A DNA stretch of 64,000 nt from Macrosoma leucophasiata (GCA_036365455.1 JAWQUS010000020.1:4437001-4501000), one strand, 5' to 3'. Positions 46,601 to 54,850 are shown, counted from the stretch's first letter. A program made the numbers and translations. The notes: generated by a model from the sequence alone, not told the origin.

Positions 46601-49600
46601 GCCGTTAAATGGTAGTGTTCAGCACTATCGTGTTCCGGTCAGGTGGTAATGTACGGCTCTGTAATTTCCGGCACAGAGGCATAACACCTAAAGCCTCAGG
46701 AGTGGCAGCGCATTTGCATTTTGACCTCTGGTCATTGTGTGGGTGTCTATAGGCTGCAGTCATCACTTAACATCAATGTGAACTGCACGCTTATTTGCCA
46801 CTTTTATAACATAAAAAAAAAATAAAAAAAAAACTAAATGAGTGATATTTGAAATTTAAAAAGATGTAAAATCGTGAAATTGTCCATATTATAAAATGAT
46901 TCACTATCCATTGGTTTCATTATGATGTGCCTTGGCCAGAACAGTCAGCCGGTTAAGCACACACCCACTTCATGAAATTGAGTTCAAACTTATTTGATCA
47001 CACCAGCAGATGCTAAATTAGTGTGCTTCTGATTTTGGAGACACGATCCCTATAACTTTGTTCCCCAGGACTTCCACTGTGGTGGTACGTTTCACCATGT
47101 TTTAACTTCTCCACAATCCACAGTTCAAAGACGTGCTCCTGCTCGAAGAAGACCTACCCCACGTGCGGGCAGCCGCCAAGGTGTGCGTCGACCAGCTCGA
47201 GAAGGACGTGGGCGCCCTACGGAGTGGCCTGCGGGAGGTGTCACGTGAACTGGAGTACCACGCCACGCTGGCCAGCGCTCCACACGACGCCTTCCTGCCG
47301 GTTATGAGGGACTTCCATGCGCATGCTGTGTGCACTTTTACGCAACTTGAAGATTTGTTCCAGGTAATTGGATTCAAATTTTTATATACTCTTTTTACTG
47401 GTGGTAGAGCTCCAGTGATAGAGCTCGCGGGCGTAGGCACCACCGCATTACCTATAAACTTGCCGCTAAATGGTAGTGTTCAGCACTATCGTGTTCCGGT
47501 CAGGTGGTAATGTACGGCCCTGTAATTTCCGGCACAGAGGCATAACACCTTAGGCCTCAGGAGTGGTAACGCATCTGCATTTTGACCTTGGTCTTTGTCT
47601 GGTTGTCTATAGGCTGCAGTCATCACTTAAGATGAATGTGAACTGCAAGCTTGTTTGCTACTTACAGAACATAAAAAAAACTCAAAACCACGTCGTTCTC
47701 ACCTAATTTAAAACTTTCAATGCAAATGCGTTGCCAGTCCTGGAGGCTAGCTTAGAAGCTACTTAGCTAATTATGGGGCTATTCAGAAAAAATTAAATCT
47801 TACAAAAATTTATTAGAAGACGTATATAAAGTGATAAGTTAGTGTAAGGAAAAGACGGCGTTTTGTCTAGGTGTCTCATCTTTGTCAGATGTATTAGATT
47901 GCTGACAAGATTACAGTGCTCAACAATAAATATTGTACATCGAGCCTAGGAAGGAGACTTCGGCTTATTTCGGGTCTGTAGAGCGTTATCTCTTTCGCAC
48001 CGTACCTACCTATTTGATGTTTGTCGACCATTTTGATCAAGTTTTGACCAATACCGGTCTGTCAGTGCTTACCTAGGCAGCGTGCAACAGAGATAACGCT
48101 CTACGAAGTCGAAACGAGCCGTTCGTCTATTTCGTAGGCTCGATGTGCAATATTAATTGTCGAGTGCCTCGTAATAAAATATCACAGACGCAAAACAATT
48201 TAGCTCTCAGGGGTGGCAACGCATCTGCATTCTGACCGTCAGATTTCGTGTAGACGGTTACAATGTTCGCTCATCATCAATGATAAATTGAGAAGTGCAT
48301 GCATGTTTGCCATTACGAGAAAAAAATACCTCTGCACCAGAATTTATTTTGCCTTACCACCTGACCGAAATATTATAGCGCCAGAGAATATGTAATAATA
48401 CCACGTATAGAATGGACACTTCGACGTCCCGCCCAATTTCCCCGTATCACCCAACCTCCTCCCCTCTTATGGGCGACGGTTGGTATTTTCTACGTGCTAT
48501 GCACACAGGTGCACGTGTGAATACACGTCACTGATTGATGTCTGTGTAATAGAGACCAAATTAAGCGTTTGTATGGAATTTTGGCGGAGTGTCCGCGGTG
48601 TGATAGCGCCGAACACTAATTTTCTATTAAAATGATACCTTAATGTCGCACAATATTGTATGACCATCGTTGGGAAATATGTTTGTACCGCAGTGGACGT
48701 GTTGCGGCTGAAGTGATAATGAAACACTACTAAGATGTTAACCAATACCATAATATTTCACCAGGACATGAAGAGTAGACTGGAAGCATGCGCACACGCA
48801 TTCGGTGAAGAAGCGAGCGCGTCCCCCGAACAACTGTTCGGAGCTTTAGACGTGTTCCTCACGCAGCTCGGGGAGGCCAGGGCCGAGTGCGACGCGACCA
48901 GAAGACGAAGGGATGAGGAGGAGAGACGTAGCAGACATGAACAGGAGGTAAGACATCCATTTCACCTGTCTCATGGTGGCTAATCAGGGACTGACCGTAA
49001 TTACGTTCGCGGTAGGCGGGAGAGGGGGGTGTTCTCAAGTGTGATGTTACATGTTAAGAAGATAGGAAAATGCGAAAAAAAGTGGACAAAGTGGGGTAGG
49101 GGGAAGCATACCGATATTTTGCGTGACGTAATTTACGGCCCCTCATGCATTCGCTGGTAGGTTCCAGTGTAGGAATTCGTGGGTGTAGGCACTACCGCAT
49201 TACCTAATCTATCTGCCGCTAAATGGTAGTGTTTACGTGTTCCAGTTAGATGGTAATGTATGGCCCCGTAATAACTTTCACAGAGACATAATAACTAAGG
49301 TCTCAAGGGTGGCAACGCATCTGCATTTTTACCTCTGGTCTCTAAAGGCTGCAGTCATCACTTAACATCAATGTGAACTACATGATTGTTTACCACTTCC
49401 ATTACAAAGAAAAAGTCAACTTGCCGATGGAGGAGGGTCGAGTGCAACGCGAAATTGCCACGTAGAATTTTCAATCTCCGAGACTTTTGCAGACTTCTGT
49501 ACTCAATTTTCAGAAAAAACTGAAAACTCAGAATTCTTCATCTTAGAACAGACATACCTGAAGGATATACAGGCATTTACTTTTTAAAATAACATAAAAT

Positions 49601-49932
49601 TGTGAATATTTTTGCAGCTCAAAAAACGCACAATGGAACGGAAGCAGGCATCGAGTCTGCTGAGCTCGGTGGGCAAGTCCCTCGGCAAGTCAAACGGCAC
49701 GGCCGACTGCAACGGCCACGCCAACGGAGATTCCTCCCGCGACGGCACCCTAACCAACGGACAGAAGGGCGAATTCGATGATCTCATATCGGCATTACGA
49801 ACGGGCGACGTATTCGGTGATGATGTTGCCAAATTCAAACGATCGAGGAAGGCTGCAAAAGCGCACAAAGGAAGAGACTCCCCTCCCCGAGGTGTCTGTA
49901 GAGAGGACTCGAGAGAGAGACAGAAGAATTGA
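31509..49932 (+). CDS. DAAM: DAAM formin, 17 exons, N-terminus missing from window
   Basis: The product is a Diaphanous-related formin that nucleates and elongates unbranched actin filaments downstream of Rho GTPases and Dishevelled (known for the family). Join: 31509-31676, 32488-32706, 33494-33634, 33832-34060, 34532-34759, 35119-35255, 35836-35985, 38512-38667, 39574-39648, 40875-41207, 41677-41816, 43238-43399, 44516-44695, 45856-45979, 47124-47363, 48765-48947, 49618-49932. All 16 introns are GT-AG and phases match, giving 1059 residues plus stop. Domains: GBD/FH3 about 1-360, coiled coil 375-501, FH1 about 514-550, FH2 about 555-940, DAD about 1006-1033. Diagnostic strings are [50 protein letters not shown] and [16 protein letters not shown]. 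Vertebrate DAAMs carry roughly 60 residues before the first exon seen here, so the start exon probably lies upstream. I am very sure of the family; exact ends were not checked against transcripts. Confidence 0.96.
31796..32103 (-). repeat. WR-5 tRNA-derived SINE with 11-bp TSD
   Basis: 308 bp in DAAM intron 1; minus-strand B box complement ggaatcgaacc near 32044. TSD agggataagaa at 31785-31795 and 32104-32114. Confidence 0.85.
32488..32706 (+). CDS. DAAM: DAAM exon b (GBD)
   Basis: 73 codons, phase 0-0, acceptor attccag, donor gtgagt. It carries [17 protein letters not shown] and [11 protein letters not shown], the GBD/armadillo start of DAAM. A minus-oriented WR-1 SINE begins about 24 bp after the donor. 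Confidence 0.95.
32731..33014 (-). repeat. WR-1 SINE-like copy in DAAM intron 2
   Basis: Near-complete minus copy, T8 run to gagctccgtcactggagct, subfamily A. Confidence 0.85.
33494..33634 (+). CDS. DAAM: DAAM exon c (FH3/armadillo)
   Basis: 47 codons, phase 0-0, acceptor tttccag, donor gttagt. It encodes [19 protein letters not shown] and [17 protein letters not shown], a near-invariant DAAM segment. Confidence 0.96.
33832..34060 (+). CDS. DAAM: DAAM exon d (FH3)
   Basis: 229 nt, enters in phase 0 and leaves after the first base of a Val codon. Acceptor cctgcag; donor gttggt is weak. It contains [30 protein letters not shown] and [16 protein letters not shown]. Confidence 0.95.
34532..34759 (+). 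CDS. DAAM: DAAM exon e (FH3)
   Basis: 228 nt. The first two bases complete Val of the PVIEKLR string. It encodes [20 protein letters not shown] and [19 protein letters not shown]. Donor gtaagt leaves one base of a Leu codon. Confidence 0.95.
35119..35255 (+). CDS. DAAM: DAAM exon f (end of FH3/dimerisation region)
   Basis: 137 nt from acceptor ccttttag to donor gtacgt, ending in phase 0. It encodes [20 protein letters not shown], then a Gly/Ser/Arg-rich linker that is probably poorly conserved. Confidence 0.93.
35836..35985 (+). CDS. DAAM: DAAM exon g (coiled-coil start)
   Basis: 50 codons, phase 0-0. [20 protein letters not shown] followed by a charged heptad-like stretch matches the start of the DAAM coiled coil. 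The following intron (35986-38511) is the longest in the gene seen here. Confidence 0.9.
35986..37135. other. DAAM intron 7, first part
   Basis: Largely unassigned. 36485-36590 is a LINE-tail repeat (ataccgacgtgcttggca-like, gggagaatacgccataacc). Confidence 0.4.
37136..37406. mobile_element. TIR MITE with poly-C tracts
   Basis: gggggccttccataaaatac at the left, cgtattttgtggactgcccc at the right. Several C8-C10 runs and tgtcacgc motifs inside. A shorter relative lies at 48987-49143. Confidence 0.65.
37735..38400 (-). repeat. LINE/RTE-like 3' end hosting a 5S-derived SINE
   Basis: taaaccacgtcaccgatttg at the left and gaagttgcgggcaatagcta at the right flank the WR-6 insertion at 37976-38352. 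Confidence 0.6.
37976..38352 (+). repeat. 5S-rRNA-derived SINE (WR-6), full copy
   Basis: TSD taggctggat at 37966-37975 and 38353-38362. The 5S-like head has ggttaagc, gggcgcggtcggg and gatgggtgacc, spaced as in the 5S rRNA internal promoter. The body ends in cccagcagtgggacgtataa and a (tta)n tail. Confidence 0.85.
38512..38667 (+). CDS. DAAM: DAAM exon h (coiled coil)
   Basis: 52 codons, phase 0-0, acceptor ctaacag, donor gtaatg. The product is almost entirely Glu/Arg/Gln/Leu, as in the coiled coil before FH1. Confidence 0.88.
39042..39263. mobile_element. WR-4 TIR MITE
   Basis: tattgcacatcga at the left and cgatgtgcaata at the right; body with gtcgaccattttgatcaag. In DAAM intron 8. Confidence 0.75.
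39574..39648 (+). CDS. DAAM: DAAM exon i (short linker exon)
   Basis: 25 codons, phase 0-0, acceptor gttttcag, donor gtactt. It encodes [19 protein letters not shown] then IPDDAK. It is too short for ordinary ORF finders and is supported by phase and by similarity to the DAAM pre-FH1 segment. Confidence 0.87.
39706..40061 (+). repeat. 5S-rRNA-derived SINE (WR-6), full copy
   Basis: 356 bp with a perfect 14-bp TSD, attacgcgtcacgt, at 39692-39705 and 40062-40075. It was inserted into an older minus-strand LINE-end repeat. Confidence 0.9.
40076..40255 (-). repeat. LINE/RTE-like 3'-end repeat
   Basis: actgaaccgattttaatcaa ... ccgtgcgaagtcggtgcggg ... gctagtt, minus orientation. Confidence 0.6.
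40629..40730. repeat. Small imperfect foldback in DAAM intron 9
   Basis: attaatgtgatatttt (40634-40649) pairs with 40710-40725, and ttgatgagat (40673-40682) pairs with 40688-40697 around aacct. Pre-miRNA-sized, but with a large asymmetric internal loop. Confidence 0.6.
40875..41207 (+). CDS. DAAM: DAAM exon j (FH1 and FH2 lasso)
   Basis: 111 codons, phase 0-0, acceptor cttcgcag, donor gttagt. It starts with a Pro-rich FH1 tract (seven consecutive Pro, then PPP and PAPAPPP blocks), the profilin-actin docking region. It continues into the FH2 lasso with [19 protein letters not shown] and [17 protein letters not shown]1 is short, about 35 residues. The codons are very C-rich compared with the AT-rich introns. 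Confidence 0.96.
41677..41816 (+). CDS. DAAM: DAAM exon k (FH2 knob)
   Basis: 140 nt, leaving two bases of an Arg codon. It encodes [12 protein letters not shown] and [20 protein letters not shown]. The Ile in this stretch lies where the actin-contacting Ile of FH2 domains is expected (family knowledge). Confidence 0.95.
41836..41990 (+). repeat. Lepidopteran LINE 3'-tail repeat
   Basis: tcagccgaaagatgtccatt, gctggaccaaagccttct, then gccacgcttggtatgcgg. In DAAM intron 11. Confidence 0.6.
42130..42735 (+). repeat. WR-6 5S-derived SINE split by hAT MITE
   Basis: Head partly deleted (gatctactcggttgtgtgat). The body continues to ggggagagactcatg, is interrupted at 42422-42689, and resumes with gactcgtgcctagccgtggg. 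Confidence 0.8.
42422..42689. mobile_element. hAT-type MITE, 268 bp, 8-bp TSD
   Basis: Ends CATAGAGCAAC ... GTTGCTCTATG; flanks gactcatg (42414-42421) and gactcgtg (42690-42697). Same family as 19653-19929. Confidence 0.85.
42740..43201. mobile_element. WR-7 TIR element, copy 1
   Basis: 462 bp, ends aggagatgttgc / gcaacatctcct, containing cgagctcggccctggttcgt. It ends just before a DAAM FH2 exon. An inverted partner is at 54851-55318. Confidence 0.8.
43238..43399 (+). CDS. DAAM: DAAM exon l (FH2)
   Basis: 162 nt, split Arg and Lys codons at its ends. It encodes [38 protein letters not shown] and YEISK. A WR-1 SINE begins roughly 10 bp after the donor, and a 462-bp TIR element ends 36 bp before the acceptor. 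Confidence 0.95.
43409..43675 (-). repeat. WR-1 SINE-like copy (subfamily B)
   Basis: Minus copy directly after the donor of exon l, ttcttatgtgataaaggcgg to tacgccctggagctttt. Confidence 0.75.
43904..44025 (+). repeat. WR-5 SINE fragment
   Basis: agtaacatgggccaaaaagt and gcttgaatgcatgtattt match the WR-5 body; head lost. Confidence 0.55.
44264..44459 (+). mobile_element. WR-2 element, diverged copy
   Basis: tatagaatggacactttgac through tccgcggtgtg, shorter centre. In DAAM intron 12. Confidence 0.65.
44516..44695 (+). CDS. DAAM: DAAM exon m (FH2, GNYMN motif)
   Basis: 180 nt, acceptor gtttcag, donor gtgagg. It completes Lys, then [17 protein letters not shown] and [17 protein letters not shown], the signature FH2 segment. 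Confidence 0.96.
45071..45147 (+). repeat. (GGGGAGC)n array, G-quadruplex-prone
   Basis: Nine consecutive GGGG runs at a strict 7-nt spacing (45074-45133), then one more near 45144, on the sense strand of DAAM intron 13. Confidence 0.92.
45209..45690 (+). repeat. Two tandem LINE/RTE-like 3'-end repeats
   Basis: tagctgacccggcaaacttc (45211 on) and tagctgacctggcaaatttc (45465 on), each with ccttccctggacttcc-like and cggtcca strings; same family as 528-778. Confidence 0.7.
45856..45979 (+). CDS. DAAM: DAAM exon n (FH2)
   Basis: 124 nt, acceptor tttacag, donor gtactc, ending in phase 0. It encodes [20 protein letters not shown] then KSSVTRN and [12 protein letters not shown]. Confidence 0.96.
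46008..46085 (+). repeat. Insect repeat fragment
   Basis: aaccggccaagggagtcgag ... gtttccgtaccat, a motif I recognise from widespread insect repeats; class not assigned. Confidence 0.4.
46210..46376 (-). repeat. WR-1 3' half
   Basis: Minus orientation, taatgtaatggaagtggcaa to cagggccgtacat, truncated at its 5' end. Confidence 0.75.
46535..46822 (+). repeat. WR-1 copy in DAAM intron 14
   Basis: Complete subfamily A copy, actggtggtagagcttcagt to a long A-rich tail. Confidence 0.85.
47124..47363 (+). CDS. DAAM: DAAM exon o (FH2 coiled-coil/post)
   Basis: 80 codons, phase 0-0. It encodes [20 protein letters not shown] and [18 protein letters not shown] plus-oriented WR-1 SINE starts 34 bp after the donor gtaatt. 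Confidence 0.95.
47397..47680 (+). repeat. WR-1 copy in DAAM intron 15
   Basis: Complete subfamily A copy, 34 bp after exon o. Confidence 0.85.
47931..48152. mobile_element. WR-4 TIR MITE
   Basis: tattgtacatcgagcctagg ... cctac-type end ttcgtaggctcgatgtgcaa; 222 bp in DAAM intron 15. Confidence 0.8.
48205..48602 (+). repeat. WR-1 remnant followed by WR-2 insertion
   Basis: WR-1 piece ctcaggggtggcaacgcatc (48206 on). WR-2 occupies 48382-48602 with flanking atagcgc at 48375-48381 and 48603-48609. Confidence 0.7.
48765..48947 (+). CDS. DAAM: DAAM exon p (FH2 end)
   Basis: 61 codons, phase 0-0, acceptor tcaccag, donor gtaaga. It encodes [37 protein letters not shown] and a charged helix ending [10 protein letters not shown]. 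Confidence 0.94.
48987..49143. mobile_element. Short TIR MITE related to 37136-37406
   Basis: gggactgaccgtaattacgt at the left, gcgtgacgtaatttacggcc at the right; G-rich interior. Begins 39 bp after exon p. Confidence 0.6.
49153..49414 (+). repeat. WR-1 copy (subfamily B)
   Basis: ctggtaggttccagtgtagg to ccattacaaagaaaaa; it carries taatctatctgccgct and taataactttcacagaga. Confidence 0.8.
49618..49932 (+). CDS. DAAM: DAAM terminal exon q (DAD and stop)
   Basis: 105 codons including TGA at 49930-49932. A polar Gly/Asn/Ser linker precedes [19 protein letters not shown] and [10 protein letters not shown]. These are the Diaphanous autoregulatory domain and its basic tail, which bind the N-terminal half to keep the formin closed (family knowledge). 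The product ends with a short Arg/Ser-rich tail. Confidence 0.96.
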   Translation, partial: LKKRTMERKQASSLLSSVGKSLGKSNGTADCNGHANGDSSRDGTLTNGQKGEFDDLISALRTGDVFGDDVAKFKRSRKAAKAHKGRDSPPRGVCREDSRERQKN

Positions 49933-50015
49933 GAGAGTTCGCCGGTGGGTTTTGAGTCACAAATTATGAGATTAATAGTTTCTCGTGCCAATGTTGCGTT
50001 TCTTTATGACTGTTA

Positions 50016-50158
50016 GCCTGGGTTGCGCCACGAGCTTTGTTAAAGTAATTTTTACATTTCTTATCCTTCTCTAACTTTTACATATTTCTTAAGTTGGAGA
50101 AGGATGTGAAATGTTACAATAACTTTTACTTTAACAAATATCGTGGTGCAACCCAGGC
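50016..50158. mobile_element. Hairpin MITE in DAAM 3' flank
   Basis: Ends gcctgggttgcgccacgag and cgtggtgcaacccaggc; TTA on both sides (50013-50015, 50159-50161). Interior ccttctctaac/gttggagaagg also pairs, so the entire element folds. A fragment of the family lies near 43850-43905. Confidence 0.8.
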
Positions 50159-50692
50159 TTAGATTTTAAGTCGCGACTGGGAACATTGAGTGTTCTTTAC
50201 ACGGAATAGCCTTGAATTTTGTAAATTTATAAAACGAACGTCGAAATAGATGGACTTTTCATAAATAGCATTATTATAAAGCTAACGCCATTACAGAGGA
50301 ATCTTGAGTTTCATTGCCTTAGATAGCTGTTTAAGCTGGCATTCATATATTTTGTCTGTTCTAGCAGAACTATTGAGAGTAAGCGTGTTTTCTTTTGTAA
50401 TTTAGTATTTGACTTGTATACACAAATCTTTGTGAATATGTTAGCTAAACCCAACTCATGATCAATTCAAAAAAGAACAATACTGTCAGCTTTTTTGTTT
50501 TAGTAACAATAACTCGCCCGCCGTGAATCGGTCGCTATTCTTCTCGTTTCTTTTTTTTTCCTTTCGTACAACCTAAAAGACCAATATTGATATTGATAAA
50601 TATCTGACTGTCATAATACCTTCAGTAGGCACTATAAAAGCGTTAGCAAATAGTCAGATTATCGCTTTTATAAGCGGCACGAAGGACAAAAA

Positions 50693-50698
50693 AATAAA
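50693..50698 (+). promoter_or_regulatory. Candidate DAAM poly(A) signal
   Basis: AATAAA about 760 bp after the stop codon, followed by a mildly GT-containing stretch. It is the first canonical hexamer in the flank that I noted. Confidence 0.4.
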
Positions 50699-51501
50699 GT
50701 CGTAAATGAGTTAGGTGCTTTCGAACCGCAAATACAGATAAATGGTTGAAAAATACGCTAAATGGTAAAACAAATAAGTGACTAATATGGCTTTAAAGTT
50801 AAGTCGAATAACTTTAAGGATTCATTGTGGATTATTAACAAAAAAGTGCTGCAAATCGGCTTAAATATTTTTATGACAGTTCGCGTCGTAAAGAAACATA
50901 ACGCATGGCTTGACGAGGTTACCAAATCTAGTTTTCAATATTATTTTGCTTGTTCATTTTGATAGGATTTTTTTAATACAATTTCCATACGAATCTAATA
51001 CTGATTCAACTATAACAACGAACTTAAAGCAATTTATCGATTCCTTTGATTACTTATTCGTCGATTCTTTCGCGATTGACAATATTGTATTCACAGTGCC
51101 TAAAAACGATTTATTGGACATAAGATTCTGGATTCTGACTGATAAGTCTAAGACTGCGTGTTATTCCATAGTTTTATTTAAGGTGGGCTCAGATTTGACC
51201 GTTTCACAAATACATTTATATGTAAGCTTCGTGTGATTCTGATACAAATGTATAATCTAGATTAGTTTACTCGATTTCTCAATAGAATTTTGTACGAAAG
51301 ATATAATTTTAATACAGTTCCCATATTGGTAATAGAACAGCCAATGAAAAACGTGCGATTTACTTCATATGTGCCATTAGGGGTAGTGGTGTATTCATAC
51401 ACAATTGGTCAGTTAAAGTTGCTGTTTAATGTGATGGCACTAATTTACGCAGTCGATAGAACCTATCGAGTAGAACCAAATATACGATATTTTACAAGAA
51501 A

Positions 51502-52069
51502 TATTGGACATCGACCTTAGGAAGAAGACTTCGGCTTATTTCGGATTTGTAGAGCGTTATTTTTTCCCACCTTAGCTATGTGACGTTTGTCGACCATTTT
51601 TTTAAATATTATGGCATCTCTTTTACGCATATTGCCAGTGTCCAGTAAAACGATATTTCGTATTCGTTACAAGCAGCGTAAAAGTCAGAGTCAGTCAATC
51701 AATTTATCAGTCCGTCAGTCAGTCACAGTCAGTAATTCGAGTAATGCGACGGCTACTTTACCAGAACATTTACAATGAAGTTTTGGAGGCAACCCGAAAG
51801 GATGTGTTTTAGTACTATTATTCTATTTCACACACGGGCTCTGTAATACGCCTATATCAAACAAAATGCCACCAACTTTATTTAATATAACTCAAAAATA
51901 CACCAAGAAAATTAAATAAAATAAGAGCACCACACTCTTGTCGACCATTTTGATCATGTTTTGACCAATGCCGCACTATCAATGCTTACGTAGGCAGTGT
52001 GCAGCAGAGATAACACTCTACGAATTCGAAACTAGTCGATTGTTTCTTTCGTAGGCTTGATGTGTAATA
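51502..52069. mobile_element. WR-4 MITE hosting WR-3
   Basis: Ends tattggacatcgacc / ggcttgatgtgtaata; interrupted by the WR-3 copy at 51601-51937. Confidence 0.75.
51601..51937 (+). mobile_element. WR-3 element with 14-bp TSD
   Basis: ttgtcgaccatttt flanks it at 51587-51600 and 51938-51951. A long, exact TSD suggests retroposition. Confidence 0.8.
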
Positions 52070-53527
52070 CTACTTGCTGGGTACTATACTTTTATTAAAG
52101 CTACAATTCACATTCGTTGCACCAGAACGTGCTTTACAAACTGACAATATGTTTATAAGCGACGAAAATCGCATGCACGTCTGTCGATATGTGAAATGTG
52201 AACATATCTTGACTATACAAATGTATTAATAATGTCATACACACAACTAGTGAGAAGTGGGGGTATACCAGTTAGATTTAACATGAATACGTTTTGAGGA
52301 GTTTTTATAGATAGTTATATAAGCTAGTGCATACGCAAACTCTGGTTGTAGAGTTCATCGAATATTCTGCTTGTGTTGTGCAGAACAAGGTATTTTTTTT
52401 TTATTGTTTATTCTGTCTTTGTACGACCACCTGTTTTAATTTCGAGATGCATTTTTAGGGCTAGAAAGGAAACTAGAAAGCTGTAATTTGGCACGATTAT
52501 ATACATGCAAAGAAAGTCGGGCTATAAAATCTTGAAATTTTTCGTTTTTACGGTTACGTCTACTTCACGTTAAGTGGGGATGTATTTTTTTTCTACACAC
52601 ACTCCATCGTTGGGTAGGATTTAAAAAATATTGTGAGTTTGATAAAACACTTTCGTGATGAAGAAAAGAAGCGATTGTGTAAAAATAAAGTGCGACTTTT
52701 AGTTAGAGTCAAGTGTTCCAGCCAAACGGTGGTATTTGGACGCGTATAAAAAATCAGGGTGATAAGACGTATAACGAGTTTAAAAGGAAAACTTTCACAG
52801 ATTAGTAGATTCTTCAAGTTTAGTCGATACCTATAAAATGTTCTTTGTAAATAGAATCCTTCATTGCGAGCAACCCTGCAACGCCACCTTGACCGTTTCT
52901 TTTTTAAATTAAAAGCTGAAGATGAATTCTGGAACCATTATTAATTTCGTGTAGATAATAACAAGACGTATTCATGTTATGATGAGATAATGGGAATTGA
53001 CCATAAAATATTGATGTCTTTTAGTAAAATTTTACCTAGTGTAGGAATTGATTAATATCCTATGCCTAATAACAATGTTCCGACAAAAGGTTTTTGAATA
53101 TTTATTATTACTTTTTAAATTATTACGCCATATTTGACGTTTTTGACAATTTACATAGTAATTTTTGTATGTTTCTTGTATTTTGTATGACATTGTAGTG
53201 TATCGGTGATTACGGATTTAATCGATTTTATCGTAACAAGTTGATATACGATTCCTCGATTTGATGTCATTGATTGTAATAGTCGATTAAGTCTGTAAGC
53301 GCTGTCAAGTTTTGAGATTTTAAAGGCAAAGTGAGTTTGTTTTATTTTTCTTTTAATTCCCTGTAAATATTAATTTTAATCTGATAAAATTTGTTACCGT
53401 GACACGTCGAAAATTTTTAATAATTTATTCGAAATGCGTATCTATGAGAGTTTGTCACATGTAAATTTTATTGTTTTGTTCAGTATTGCTTAAGCGTATA
53501 GTATATTATTATAATTATTCATACCCT

Positions 53528-53550
53528 AATAAATAGATTATTTAAATAAA
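53528..53550 (+). promoter_or_regulatory. Candidate distal poly(A) signals
   Basis: Two AATAAA hexamers (53528-53533 and 53545-53550) lie just before a T-rich run, a configuration compatible with a distal polyadenylation site. Confidence 0.35.
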
Positions 53551-53570
53551 AATCTCGAAATAAAAAATAC

Positions 53571-54850
53571 GTTTTTTTTATTATTTTACTTGACAAAGAA
53601 GAAATGCCCAATAGATCACACGTCGATGCCTTATTTGTGGGTAGATAAAGTCTAATTTGCAATGGTTTTGGATCACCGGAATTCTTCGGTGGTACATACC
53701 TACCCAGGAATCGTGTGCTAGGTAATCGATAATAGAAAGCATCTAAATGATAGTCTTTACGCTTTACTTTTACAGGAAAACATTAGGAATGACAACTTAT
53801 TGAACTACGCATTTGCAGAAGAAATGACAATGAATAATTATTATATTCGTTTGATACAGTTAATGGCCTGGCCACACAGCCGGCGCAGCGTGGCGGCATG
53901 GAACAGTTGGACCTTGTCCAGAAGGGCCGAATTCGCCACGAATCGTTTCCCACGACTTCCTTCGCGCGTTGGCGAGGTGCTAGGCGCTAATACATTGCGT
54001 CCACAAGAGTAGCGCGAATTAAGAACGCGCGTGTAAATGCCGCGCACTGCGCCAGGATCGCCTTATTGCGTCCAGTTAACGCGCGAACTCCAGAGTTCAA
54101 CACCATGTCGTCGTCAGACGCTTGCGCGTTGATACACTCTTCTGGACGCAACGCTCGTGCGTGAAACTCGCGTCGAATTTGCCCCTATTGGACAAGCTCT
54201 AACGTGACTTAAAGTACAGCGTTGCCAAATGTACGAGCTTTCTTGTACAAATTCGAGATGTCTGGTCTATTGAAGAAGGTAACTTGACTTTATCAATCTA
54301 GTAGAAAAATTTACGAGATTTGCACATTAAAGTGTCAAGCGGTGGACTGCAAAACAAGGTCATCTGCCTAAAGTGTCTTAAGATCCTAAGACATTTTATA
54401 GGTTTGTACAAATGGAATACCAACCGAATAAAGTACAATGGCACTTTTTTGCTAGTGTGTATACAAGATTCAGTGGCTGAAATTGAACGTGAAAACCGCG
54501 TCGCAACTCTGGTTGAGCAGTTGTAATGTACTAGATATTATGGAAAACGACACAGGAAACTGCTCCGCCTAGGGTGATGCTCTGTGTAGCTAGTACATTG
54601 CAATTGGTCAACGTCGTGTCGCCGTACCGTACCATCCCGCAACGTCACGCCCCGCCGGCTGTCTGATCAGACATTAATTATTTCGCTATGAGACAGTTAA
54701 TAACTTTGGTCATTCATCTTGTTGATTGGCGATATAACGCAATTTTCTGGTGAGCTTATTTGTTCTAATCATTTCCACGAGCTAACAATATAACTTTATT
54801 TTTCGCTGATATTTATCGAGACACACAAAGATAATTCGAAATAGTTTTAA
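53571..54850. other. Unassigned, with a GC-rich island
   Basis: 53870-54180 is GC-rich with many gcgcg/cgcgc motifs. Short ORFs on both strands have no recognisable domain. It may be a MITE or a CpG-rich segment. Confidence 0.35.

Larger units (their letters stand above)
49933..53570 (+). other. DAAM 3' flank / probable 3' UTR with poly(A) signals
   Basis: No coding exon is recognised after the stop. AATAAA occurs at 50693-50698, and again at 53528-53533 and 53545-53550. The first would give a 3' UTR of about 0.8 kb, the later ones about 3.6 kb. The stretch includes a hairpin MITE (50016-50158) and nested repeats (51502-52069). The remainder is AT-rich and unassigned. True transcript ends are not known. 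Confidence 0.5.

Noticed and set aside
50910..51236. 108-codon plus-strand ORF downstream of DAAM
   Set aside because: Low-complexity, AT-driven composition, no domain, lies in the probable 3' UTR.
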